Shown here in pieces: positions 34,041 to 41,132 of a stretch of DNA of 64,000 bases. Below the pieces are notes generated by a model. That model saw nothing but the letters and a program-made list of their open reading frames with translations. It made no database searches and was not told the DNA's origin. The stretch is from JBQTKD01 sp052389435 (lineage in GTDB: Bacteria > Actinomycetota > Actinomycetes > Sporichthyales > Sporichthyaceae), in the NCBI GenBank assembly GCA_052389435.1, contig JBQTIB010000004.1:1-64000 (forward strand), read 5' to 3'. The position numbers were made by a program, and so were the translations under genes. Each line of letters opens with the position of its first letter. The first letter of the stretch is position 1.

Positions 34041-35320
34041 AGCGCCAGGCCCGGGCGGTCGAAGACGCAGCGCCGCCGGCAGTCCACGATCCGCGTCGCC
34101 GTGTCGGCTACGCCGAGGACGCGGGACACCGCGAACGCGCCGTCGACGGCTCCGGCCACCAGCAGAGAACCCGCAGGCTCCACCGCCAAACCTGAGGCGG
34201 TGAAGCCCTCGGGCAGGTCCAGGGACCCACCGGCGCCGAAGCGGCGGTCCAGGCCCGCGCCGAGCGGACGCCTCACGCGGGGGTCGGAGGTGCGGAACCC
34301 GTAGACGACGTAGGCACCGCCGGTCGGGTCGATGGCCCCGCCGGCGAACCGGGCGTCGTAGGCATCCGCACGAATCGGCGCGCCGGAGCGGCGCCGGCCC
34401 GCCGCGTCGAACACCGTGAGCCCGTAGGCGGTGGCCGCCTCGATGGAGCCGTCGAGACGGATCCGCACCGCGTGGGCCTCCAGGTCGCGCCGCGTCGGGG
34501 CGAAGGCCGGGTCCGGCCGGCCGTCGGCGAGCAGTCGGATCAGCCCGCGGCCGGCCACGACGATCCGCCCCCGCCGGTCCACGGCGATCGCCCGGGCGGC
34601 CGTCGGGCCGGTCACCAGGCCTCGCTCGCCGAAGGAGAGGTCCCGCCGACCGTCGCGTTCGAGCCGAGCGAGGGCCAACCCTTGGCGGGAGTAGCCGAAG
34701 CGCTCGAGGACGCCGGCCACCAGAATGCGCCCCGCGTCGTCGACGGTCAGCGCGTTCGGCGCCGCGTACGGGATCGCCACCCCGCGGCCCGCGGGGGCGG
34801 GAAACTCCAGGACGGTGCGCCCACCGTCGCCAAAGCCCGCGTCGAACGCGCCGTCCCTACCGAACCGGGCGACGGCGATGCCGTGCCCGGCGGTGGAACT
34901 CTCCACCGAGACGGCCACGAGGATGCGCCCGGTCCGGTCCCGGGCCAGGGCCGCGCGGCCCGTGGTCGGACCGAAGGGCGAGCCCGCACGGCCCCGAACC
35001 AGATCGGCCACCACCCGCCCGGTGCTGCCGAAGGTGGCGTCCACCGAGCCGTCCGGGCGCAGCCGGGTCAGGGCGAGCGTGGCGCCGTCGTCCGGGTCGT
35101 CGACGACGCCGGCCAGCAGGACCCGCCCGTCCGGCAGCGCCAGCGCCGCGGCGGCGGAGGCCGGCGCGGCGAACGACACTGCGGCCACGCCCAGCGAACC
35201 GAACTCGGTGTCGAGGAATCCGGACTCTCCGCCGACGTCGAGCGCGGCCCAGGCCACCGGACTGGGAGCGATCAGGGCCGCCGCGAGTAGCAGGCCCAGT
35301 CGTCGCGTCGTTGCGAGCAC
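33896..35320 (-). CDS. Secreted delta-60 repeat beta-propeller protein (frameshifted near its 3' end)
   Basis: 474 residues to the stop at 33896, of which about 434 look authentic. Signal peptide TTRRLGLLLAAALIAPSPVAWA. Then about seven delta-60-type repeats of the form 'D-A-GRILVAG...ALARL-RDGR-D--FG' (ALPDGRVLLAGVV, RTGRILVAVSVE, DAGRILVAGVLERFG, RRGRIVVAGRG), an extracellular propeller. After DCRRRCVFDRPGLALWRVPAG the frame drifts into an Arg/Ser/Cys-rich tail unlike the rest. A missing G in a five-G run explains this. GTG 35320 chosen; a TTG at 35341 is also possible. Confidence 0.65.
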   Translation of the reverse strand: MLATTRRLGLLLAAALIAPSPVAWAALDVGGESGFLDTEFGSLGVAAVSFAAPASAAAALALPDGRVLLAGVVDDPDDGATLALTRLRPDGSVDATFGSTGRVVADLVRGRAGSPFGPTTGRAALARDRTGRILVAVSVESSTAGHGIAVARFGRDGAFDAGFGDGGRTVLEFPAPAGRGVAIPYAAPNALTVDDAGRILVAGVLERFGYSRQGLALARLERDGRRDLSFGERGLVTGPTAARAIAVDRRGRIVVAGRGLIRLLADGRPDPAFAPTRRDLEAHAVRIRLDGSIEAATAYGLTVFDAAGRRRSGAPIRADAYDARFAGGAIDPTGGAYVVYGFRTSDPRVRRPLGAGLDRRFGAGGSLDLPEGFTASGLAVEPAGSLLVAGAVDGAFAVSRVLGVADTATRIVDCRRRCVFDRPGLALWRVPAGVRQCGPSCSGQRAARRTRCASRAAGGHARRPSSRCAPGPSW

Positions 35321-35395
35321 GTAGGCGTATCGCGTCCGCAAGCCCGAACGTTTCCGAACAACTCTCGCTAACCGTACCCAGATCTCGGACGGCTG

Positions 35396-35413
35396 TGTAT
35401 CACCGGTGATACA
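35396..35413. promoter_or_regulatory. Perfect 18-bp palindrome, VapBC-2 operator
   Basis: TGTATCACCGGTGATACA reads identically on both strands. It ends 8 bases before the antitoxin ATG at 35422 and so covers the expected promoter start. Phd/YefM-type antitoxins autoregulate through such a site. Confidence 0.75.
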
Positions 35414-35421
35414 TTTGCACG

Positions 35422-35658
35422 ATGGGCGAAGCGACGGTGCGCGAACTGCGCAACCAGGGCGGGGTCGTCATCGAGCGCGTCCTGGCCGGCGAGCGGATCA
35501 CGATCACCCGCGATGGCGAACCCGTGGCGGAGTTGCGCCCGCTGCCGAAGCGCCCCCTGTCCCGCGAAGCCTTGTTGGAGATCTACCGCGGGCTACCGCC
35601 GATCGATCCCGACCGCTTTCGCGCCGACATCGACGCCGTAATCGATCAGTCGATATGA
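35422..35658 (+). CDS. Phd/YefM-like antitoxin, VapBC module 2
   Basis: 78 residues. VRELRNQGGVVIERVLAGERITITRDGEPVAELRPL is the Phd/YefM DNA-binding core; the C-terminal part (REALLEIYRGLPPIDPDRFRADIDAVIDQ) would neutralise the toxin. A perfect palindrome lies just upstream. The stop overlaps the toxin ATG (ATGA). Confidence 0.88.
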   Translation: MGEATVRELRNQGGVVIERVLAGERITITRDGEPVAELRPLPKRPLSREALLEIYRGLPPIDPDRFRADIDAVIDQSI

Positions 35659-36095
35659 CCTCGACCGAACCCGACCCGCGACCCGGCATCCTCGACACCA
35701 ACGCCGTCATACTGTTCGCCTCGCTCGACCCGGCCGAACTTCCAGCCCGTCCCCTGGTGAGCGCAGTGACGCTGGCCGAACTGTCCGTCGGGCCCCTGGT
35801 AACCGACGATCCAGTCGAACGGGCTCGCCGCCAGGCGCATGTGCAGGTGGCCGAACGGGTTCATCAGCCCTTGGCGTTCGACGCCGCGTGTGCTCTGGCC
35901 TACGGGTCGGTTGCGGCGTCGTTGCATCGCGCCGGTCGCAAGTCCACGGCGCGAGCCTTCGACACGATGATCGCCGCCACCGCGATCGCCTACGGACTGC
36001 CGCTCTACACGTGCAACGGCCGCGACTTCGTGGGCATCGACGGGTTGGATCTGCGGGTCATGGCGCACCCGCGCCAAGGCCCCGCCGCTTCCTGA
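35655..36095 (+). CDS. vapC: PIN-domain ribonuclease toxin (VapC), module 2
   Basis: 146 residues. Active-site acids: ILDTNAVILF, VTLAELSVGPL, KSTARAFDTMIAATAIAYGLPLYTCNGRDF. This is the FitB/VapC-like subgroup with the 'D-(L/M)IAA-A' third motif and 'T-N-RDF' ending. It ends 7 bases before the convergent aspS stop, so the module closes the island at that gene border. Confidence 0.88.
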   Translation: MTSTEPDPRPGILDTNAVILFASLDPAELPARPLVSAVTLAELSVGPLVTDDPVERARRQAHVQVAERVHQPLAFDAACALAYGSVAASLHRAGRKSTARAFDTMIAATAIAYGLPLYTCNGRDFVGIDGLDLRVMAHPRQGPAAS

Positions 36096-36102
36096 CGGAC
36101 AG

Positions 36103-37836
36103 TCAGGCCGGCGGGGGCGAGTCGATGCCGGCTTCCTTGCGCTGCGCGGGGGTGATCGGGGTCGGAGCGCCGGTGAGCGGGTCCCCGCCCGAGGCCGTCT
36201 TCGGGAACGCGATGACGTCGCGGATCGACTCCGATCCGGTCAGCAGCGCGCAGACCCGGTCCAGGCCCAGGGCGATGCCGCCGTGCGGGGGCGGGCCGTA
36301 GGCGAAGGCCTCGAGCAGGAAGCCGAACTGGTCGGCCGCCTGTTCCTTCGTCAGCCCGATCGCGTCGAACACGCGGGCCTGCAGGTCGCTGCGGTGGATA
36401 CGGATCGACCCGCCGCCGATCTCGGTGCCGTTCAGCACGATGTCGTAGGCGTCCGAGAGCGCGCTCTCCGGCTCGGAGTCGAAGGTGTCGACGAACTCCG
36501 GGGTCGGGGAGGTGAAGGGGTGGTGCACCGCGGTCCAGCCGCCGTGGCTGTTCTTCTCGAACATCGGCGCGTCCACGACCCAGAGGAACTCCCAGCGCCC
36601 CTCGGGGATCAGGTTGCAGCGCTTGCCGATCTCCAGGCGCGCGGCACCGAGCAGGGAGAGGGTCGCCCCGCGTTCGCCGGCGCCGAGGAAGATGCAGTCC
36701 CCCGGCTGGGCGCCGGCCGCAGCGGCCAGGCCCGCGCGTTCGGCGTCGGACAGGTTCTTCGCGACGCCCGCCAGCGTCCCGTCCTGACCCACCGTCACGT
36801 ACGCGAGGCCCTTGGCGCCGCGGGCCTTGGCCCAGTCCTGCCAGCCGTCGAGCTCGCGGCGGGTCTGCGACGCGCCACCGGGCATGACGACGGCACCGAC
36901 GTAGGGGGCTTGGAAGACGCGGAACTCCGTCGCGGCAAAGAACGAGGTGAGGTCGACGAGTTCCTGACCGAACCGCAGATCCGGCTTGTCCGAACCGAAC
37001 CGGGTCTCGGCCTCGTGCCAGGTCATCCGCGGAATCGGATGCGGAATCTCGTGCCCGGCCACCTCCGACCACACCCGGCGCAGCACCTTCTCCATCAGCT
37101 CGATCACGTCGTCCTGCGTGCAGAAGGACATCTCGACGTCGAGCTGGGTGAACTCGGGCTGGCGGTCCGCCCGGAAGTCCTCGTCCCGGAAGCAGCGCGC
37201 GATCTGGTAGTACCGCTCCAGGCCCGCGACCATCAGCAGCTGCTTGAACAGCTGCGGAGACTGCGGCAGCGCATACCAGGAGCCCGGCTGCAGGCGCACC
37301 GGCACGAGGAAGTCCCGGGCGCCCTCGGGGGTGGACCGGGTCAGGTAGGGCGTCTCGACGTCGAGGAAGTCGGCCGCGGCCATCTCCTCGCGGATCAGGT
37401 GGGTGACCTTGGAGCGCAGGCGCAGGTTCTCGGCCATCTTCGCCCGGCGCAGGTCCAGGTACCGGTACTTCAGCCGCGCCTCTTCGCTGACCGTGCCGGC
37501 GCCGTGGTCGTCGATCGGGAACGGCAGCGGCGCGGCCTCGGACAGCACGATCACCTCGGTCGCGACGACCTCGATCTCGCCGCTGGCCAGGTTCGGGTTC
37601 GCGTTGCCGTCGGGGCGCTTCTCGACGTGGCCGGTCACCTTCAGGCAGTACTCGTTGCGCAGGCCGTGGGCGACCGCCTCGTCCCGCACGACGACCTGCA
37701 CGAGGCCGGAGGCGTCGCGCAGGTCGAGGAAGGCCACCCCGCCGTGGTCGCGTCGGTGCGCGATCCAACCCGCCAGGACGACGTTCGTCCCGGCGTCGGC
37801 GGCGCGCAGTTGAGCGGCGGTGTGCGTGCGAATCAC
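36103..37836 (-). CDS. aspS: Aspartyl-tRNA synthetase
   Basis: 577 residues; bacterial-type AspRS. N-terminal OB anticodon-binding domain (MIRTHTAAQLRAADAGTNVVLAGW, RRDHGGVAFLDLRD), class II core (FLDVETPYLTRSTPEGARDFLVP, PQSPQLFKQLLMVAGLERYYQIARCFRDED) and the GAD insertion (ATEFRVFQAP...). Motif 3 near HGGIALGLDRVCALL is typical. Many actinobacterial AspRS are non-discriminating when asparagine is made on the tRNA; this cannot be decided here. Confidence 0.95.
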   Translation of the reverse strand: MIRTHTAAQLRAADAGTNVVLAGWIAHRRDHGGVAFLDLRDASGLVQVVVRDEAVAHGLRNEYCLKVTGHVEKRPDGNANPNLASGEIEVVATEVIVLSEAAPLPFPIDDHGAGTVSEEARLKYRYLDLRRAKMAENLRLRSKVTHLIREEMAAADFLDVETPYLTRSTPEGARDFLVPVRLQPGSWYALPQSPQLFKQLLMVAGLERYYQIARCFRDEDFRADRQPEFTQLDVEMSFCTQDDVIELMEKVLRRVWSEVAGHEIPHPIPRMTWHEAETRFGSDKPDLRFGQELVDLTSFFAATEFRVFQAPYVGAVVMPGGASQTRRELDGWQDWAKARGAKGLAYVTVGQDGTLAGVAKNLSDAERAGLAAAAGAQPGDCIFLGAGERGATLSLLGAARLEIGKRCNLIPEGRWEFLWVVDAPMFEKNSHGGWTAVHHPFTSPTPEFVDTFDSEPESALSDAYDIVLNGTEIGGGSIRIHRSDLQARVFDAIGLTKEQAADQFGFLLEAFAYGPPPHGGIALGLDRVCALLTGSESIRDVIAFPKTASGGDPLTGAPTPITPAQRKEAGIDSPPPA

Positions 37837-37851
37837 GTTCGAATACTCCTT

Positions 37852-38550
37852 CTACAGACCGCGGTGCGGCCCGGCGAGCGGTGCGGCCTCGGCGAGGTAG
37901 GGATTGGTGGCGCGCTCGGCCCCGATGGTCGTCTCCCCGCCGTGGCCGGGCAACACGTAGGTGTTGTCGGGCAGCGGGAGGACCTTGGTGGCCAGGCTGT
38001 TCAGCATCTGTTCGTAGCTGCCGCCGGGGAGGTCGGTGCGCCCGATCGACCCCTGGAACAGCACGTCGCCGGAGATCAGCAGCTGCTGCGGCTCGTCGAC
38101 GGGGATGTCGAGGCGGAACATCACCGAACCGGGGGTGTGCCCGGGGGCGTGGTCGACGGTGAACCGCAGCCCGGCGAGCTCGACGACGGCGTTGTCCTCG
38201 AGCAGCCTGACGTCGTCGGGCTCGGTCCAGTCCAGCTTCCCGCCGAACATGGCCATGCTGCCCGGACCGAAGCCCTTGGACGGGTCGACGAGCAGTTCGC
38301 GGTCTCCCGGGTGGATCCAGGCCGCGATGCCGCGCGCCCCGCACACCGGGGTGACCGAGGCGATGTGGTCGATGTGCCCGTGCGTCAGCACGACGGCGAC
38401 CGGCTGCAGGTTGTGCTCGCGCAACGTCTGATCGAGCTGCTCGACCACGTCGATTCCCGGGTCGACGACCACGCACTGCTCTCCCGGCGCGGTGGCCAGG
38501 ACGTAGCAGTTGGTGCCGAAAGCGGCAGCGGGAAAACCGGCGACGAACAC
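37852..38550 (-). CDS. Metallo-beta-lactamase-fold hydrolase (glyoxalase II-like)
   Basis: 232 residues, cytoplasmic. Metal motif THGHIDHIA (HxHxDH), then VDHAPGHTPGSV, LISGDVLF and LPGHGGET supply the remaining His and Asp ligands. The family includes hydroxyacylglutathione hydrolase and persulfide dioxygenase-like enzymes, and the substrate is not certain. In M. tuberculosis this gene (Rv2581c) is followed by hisS; here aspS follows directly. Confidence 0.85.
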   Translation of the reverse strand: MFVAGFPAAAFGTNCYVLATAPGEQCVVVDPGIDVVEQLDQTLREHNLQPVAVVLTHGHIDHIASVTPVCGARGIAAWIHPGDRELLVDPSKGFGPGSMAMFGGKLDWTEPDDVRLLEDNAVVELAGLRFTVDHAPGHTPGSVMFRLDIPVDEPQQLLISGDVLFQGSIGRTDLPGGSYEQMLNSLATKVLPLPDNTYVLPGHGGETTIGAERATNPYLAEAAPLAGPHRGL

Positions 38551-38741
38551 CCAGGGAGCCTATCGAGCCGCCACCCAGTCCCCGATCGCACGCGACGAGC
38601 GTCGGAACCGTTATCTGCGCGCAGCAATTGCGCGCGAAGTTGGTCCAGGTCACATCGGTAAGGTGAGCCTGCGGCAGTACGCCGCCGCGCCGGGCCAACT
38701 GTCGACGATTGGCGCCCGGGGATTGATGCGAGGGAGAACGC

Positions 38742-39695
38742 GTGGCAGGGCAGGGCAAAGAGACCAGCGCCGAACGCCGCAAGGCGAAGGCAGCCGAGGC
38801 GAGAGCCAAGGCGCAGGCCGAATCGCGCAAGCGCCGGATCCAGGTCCTCGCGGGTGGGCTCGCGGTCGCGTTGGTCGCCGGTGGCGTGTTCGCCGGTGTG
38901 GCGGCCCTGACCGGGGACGACGACTCGGACACCGCCTCGCAGGACCCGGCGCCCAGCGCCACGCCCAGCGCGCAGCCGTCGGCAGACCAGAGCGGGGTGC
39001 CCGCCGGCAAGATCCGCTGCCTGTACCTGGAGAACGCGAACGGCACGAAGGCCGCCGACGTCGGCCGGCCGCCGGAGATCGCAGACGCCAAGGGCACCGT
39101 CAAGGTTGCGATGACCCTGAACAAGAAGCCGTTGGAACTCGAACTGGACCGCTCCGCGGCGCCGTGCACGGTGAACTCCTTCGTGTTCCTGGCGAAGAAG
39201 AAGTACTTCGACGACACCCCGTGCCACCGCCTGCTCGACGAGTCCCAGGCCGGCGTCACCAACGCCGTGCTCCAGTGCGGCGACCCGACGGGGACCGGCA
39301 CCGGCGGCCCCGGGTACAAGTACGCGGACGAGAACCTGTCCGGCGCCAAGTACGCCAAGGGCGTGATCGCGATGGCGAACGCCGGCCCGAACACCAACGG
39401 CAGCCAGTTCTTCATGATGTTCAAGGACTCGGACTTCTCGCCCAGCTACACCCCGTTCGGCAAGATCCTCTCCGGGGTGGACGTGATCGCGAAGATCGCC
39501 GAGGGCGGCCGCTCCGCCAACCCGCAGAGCGGAGCGGACGACGTCCCGAAGACCAAGACCACGATCAACAAGATCACGGTCGAGGGGGGCGACGACGACT
39601 CGACCAGCACGGCGAAGCCGAGCGCAAGCGCGAAGCCGACGAGCACCGAGTCGCCGAGCACTACCCCCTCGTCAACCAGCACCGCCAAGCCGTAG
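38742..39695 (+). CDS. Membrane-anchored cyclophilin-type peptidyl-prolyl isomerase
   Basis: 317 residues. GTG with AGGGAG upstream. A basic, coiled-coil-like cytosolic start (KAKAAEARAKAQAESRKRR) leads to one membrane helix (about 34-56), an Asp/Ser/Pro linker and an exported cyclophilin domain from about residue 110: VNSFVFLAKKKYFDDTPCHRL, AMANAGPNTNGSQFFMMF and YTPFGKILSGVDVI. FHR of cyclophilins is CHR here. The C-terminal 45 residues are Ser/Thr/Pro repeats (TAKPSASAKPTSTES). Folds secreted proteins outside the membrane. Located next to the relA cluster as in other actinobacteria. Confidence 0.88.
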   Translation: MAGQGKETSAERRKAKAAEARAKAQAESRKRRIQVLAGGLAVALVAGGVFAGVAALTGDDDSDTASQDPAPSATPSAQPSADQSGVPAGKIRCLYLENANGTKAADVGRPPEIADAKGTVKVAMTLNKKPLELELDRSAAPCTVNSFVFLAKKKYFDDTPCHRLLDESQAGVTNAVLQCGDPTGTGTGGPGYKYADENLSGAKYAKGVIAMANAGPNTNGSQFFMMFKDSDFSPSYTPFGKILSGVDVIAKIAEGGRSANPQSGADDVPKTKTTINKITVEGGDDDSTSTAKPSASAKPTSTESPSTTPSSTSTAKP

Positions 39696-39730
39696 AAACG
39701 ACCCCGTCACACGGGTTGCCGGAGAAGCGC

Positions 39731-41089
39731 GTGAACCAGGAAACCGGGACCGAACCCGGCGTGGAAGAGCAGTCGACCCTCGTGCCGGCGGCATCGATCG
39801 AACCCGAAGCCGCCGAGCCGCTGCCGATCGAGGCCGCGGCCGAGCAGGCGGTCGCCGAACAGGCGACGGTCGGCGAGGCGGTACCCGCCGAACCGGTAGC
39901 GGTCGAACCGGCGGCAGTCGAACCGGCGGCAGTCGAACCGGTGACTCTCGCCGAGGACCCGACCCCGCCGGACGTGCCCCCGACGGAGGTGGCGCCGGCT
40001 GCGCCCGCCGACGCGGCACCGTCCGAGGCGGCACCGTCCGAGGCGGCACCGTCCGACGCGCCCGCTCCCGAGCAGGACGCGCCCGCCGAGATCCCCACGC
40101 CGGCGGACACCGCCGAGGTCCTGCGGGCCCGTTTCGACGCAGCCGCGGGCGAGTTGGGCACGCTGGCCGGGCGCATTGCGGCCGACGAACTTCCGTTCAA
40201 GGCCGCGAACGCCGAACTCGACCGCATCAAGACCGTCGCCGCCGCGGGCGGGACCGTGCCCGAGACGCTGAAGCCGCACCTGGACGCCGTCGAGGCACTG
40301 CTCGCCGAGAAGGCCGCGGCGGCGCGCGCCGCGCGGGCCGAGGCGACCGCCGCAGCACGGGCGATCAAGGACCGGATCGTCGCGGAGGCCGAAGAACTGG
40401 CGGGCGGCGAGCAGTGGCGGGTCGGCGGCCAGCGGCTGACCGAACTCCTCGAGGAGTGGAAGGCCTGCGCCCGTCTGGACCGCAAGTCCGACGACGTGCT
40501 GTGGAAGCGCTTCTCCTCCGCCCGTTCGACCTTCACCAAGCGCCGCAAGGCGCACTACGCAACGCTCACCGCCGAGCGCGACGGGGTGAAGTCCACGAAG
40601 CAGTCGCTCGTCGAACAGGCCGAGGCGCTGGCCGACTCGACGCAGTGGGCCGCCACCGCGGCGCGCTTCCGGGACCTCATGACGGAGTGGAAGGGCGCAG
40701 GGCGCGCGGGCAAGGAGATCGACGACGAACTGTGGGAGCGCTTCCGCGCCGCCCAGGACGCCTTCTTCACCGCCCGCAAGAACGCCGCGCCTGCTCCCCC
40801 GCGTCGCGAGGCGGGCGGCGGTGCAGGCCCCCGCGGGCCGCGCCCAGACCGGGACCGTCGCCCGGCGGCCGTTCAGGCACCGCAGCCGTCGCGTACCAAC
40901 CCGGCCGCGATCGCCCGGGCGCAGGAGACCGTCGAGAAGTTGCGCGCGCTGATCGAGTCGTTCGAGACCAAGGCGGCCAAGGCCAGTGCCGCCGGCGACG
41001 CGAAGGCCGCCGCCACCCACAAGGAGGCCGCGGAGGCCCGTCGCGAGTGGCTGGTCGAGGCGGAGAAAACCCTCGCAGAGCTCTCCTAG
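39731..41089 (+). CDS. DUF349-domain protein with Ala/Glu/Pro repeat N-terminus
   Basis: 452 residues from GTG 39731 with GGAGAA before it. The first ~130 residues are low-complexity (VAVEPAAVEPAAVEPV, PSEAAPSEAAPSDAP) and acidic. Then DUF349 repeats: GEQWRVGGQRLTELLEEWKA, SDDVLWKRFSSARSTFTKRRKAHY and a second STQWAATAARFRDLMTEWKGAG, DDELWERFRAAQDAFFTARK. The rest is coiled-coil. DUF349 proteins are conserved in actinobacteria near relA; their role is unknown. Convergent with relA, gap 43 bases. Confidence 0.87.
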   Translation: MNQETGTEPGVEEQSTLVPAASIEPEAAEPLPIEAAAEQAVAEQATVGEAVPAEPVAVEPAAVEPAAVEPVTLAEDPTPPDVPPTEVAPAAPADAAPSEAAPSEAAPSDAPAPEQDAPAEIPTPADTAEVLRARFDAAAGELGTLAGRIAADELPFKAANAELDRIKTVAAAGGTVPETLKPHLDAVEALLAEKAAAARAARAEATAAARAIKDRIVAEAEELAGGEQWRVGGQRLTELLEEWKACARLDRKSDDVLWKRFSSARSTFTKRRKAHYATLTAERDGVKSTKQSLVEQAEALADSTQWAATAARFRDLMTEWKGAGRAGKEIDDELWERFRAAQDAFFTARKNAAPAPPRREAGGGAGPRGPRPDRDRRPAAVQAPQPSRTNPAAIARAQETVEKLRALIESFETKAAKASAAGDAKAAATHKEAAEARREWLVEAEKTLAELS

Positions 41090-41132
41090 CCCGCCCAGCG
41101 CGTGCAGGAAGTGCCTGTTTTCGGCGGAGCGC

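Noticed and set aside
36005..39424. Long minus-strand frame crossing aspS, the hydrolase and the cyclophilin region
   Set aside because: It spans several real genes in a different frame, and only the aspS and hydrolase frames have recognisable motifs.
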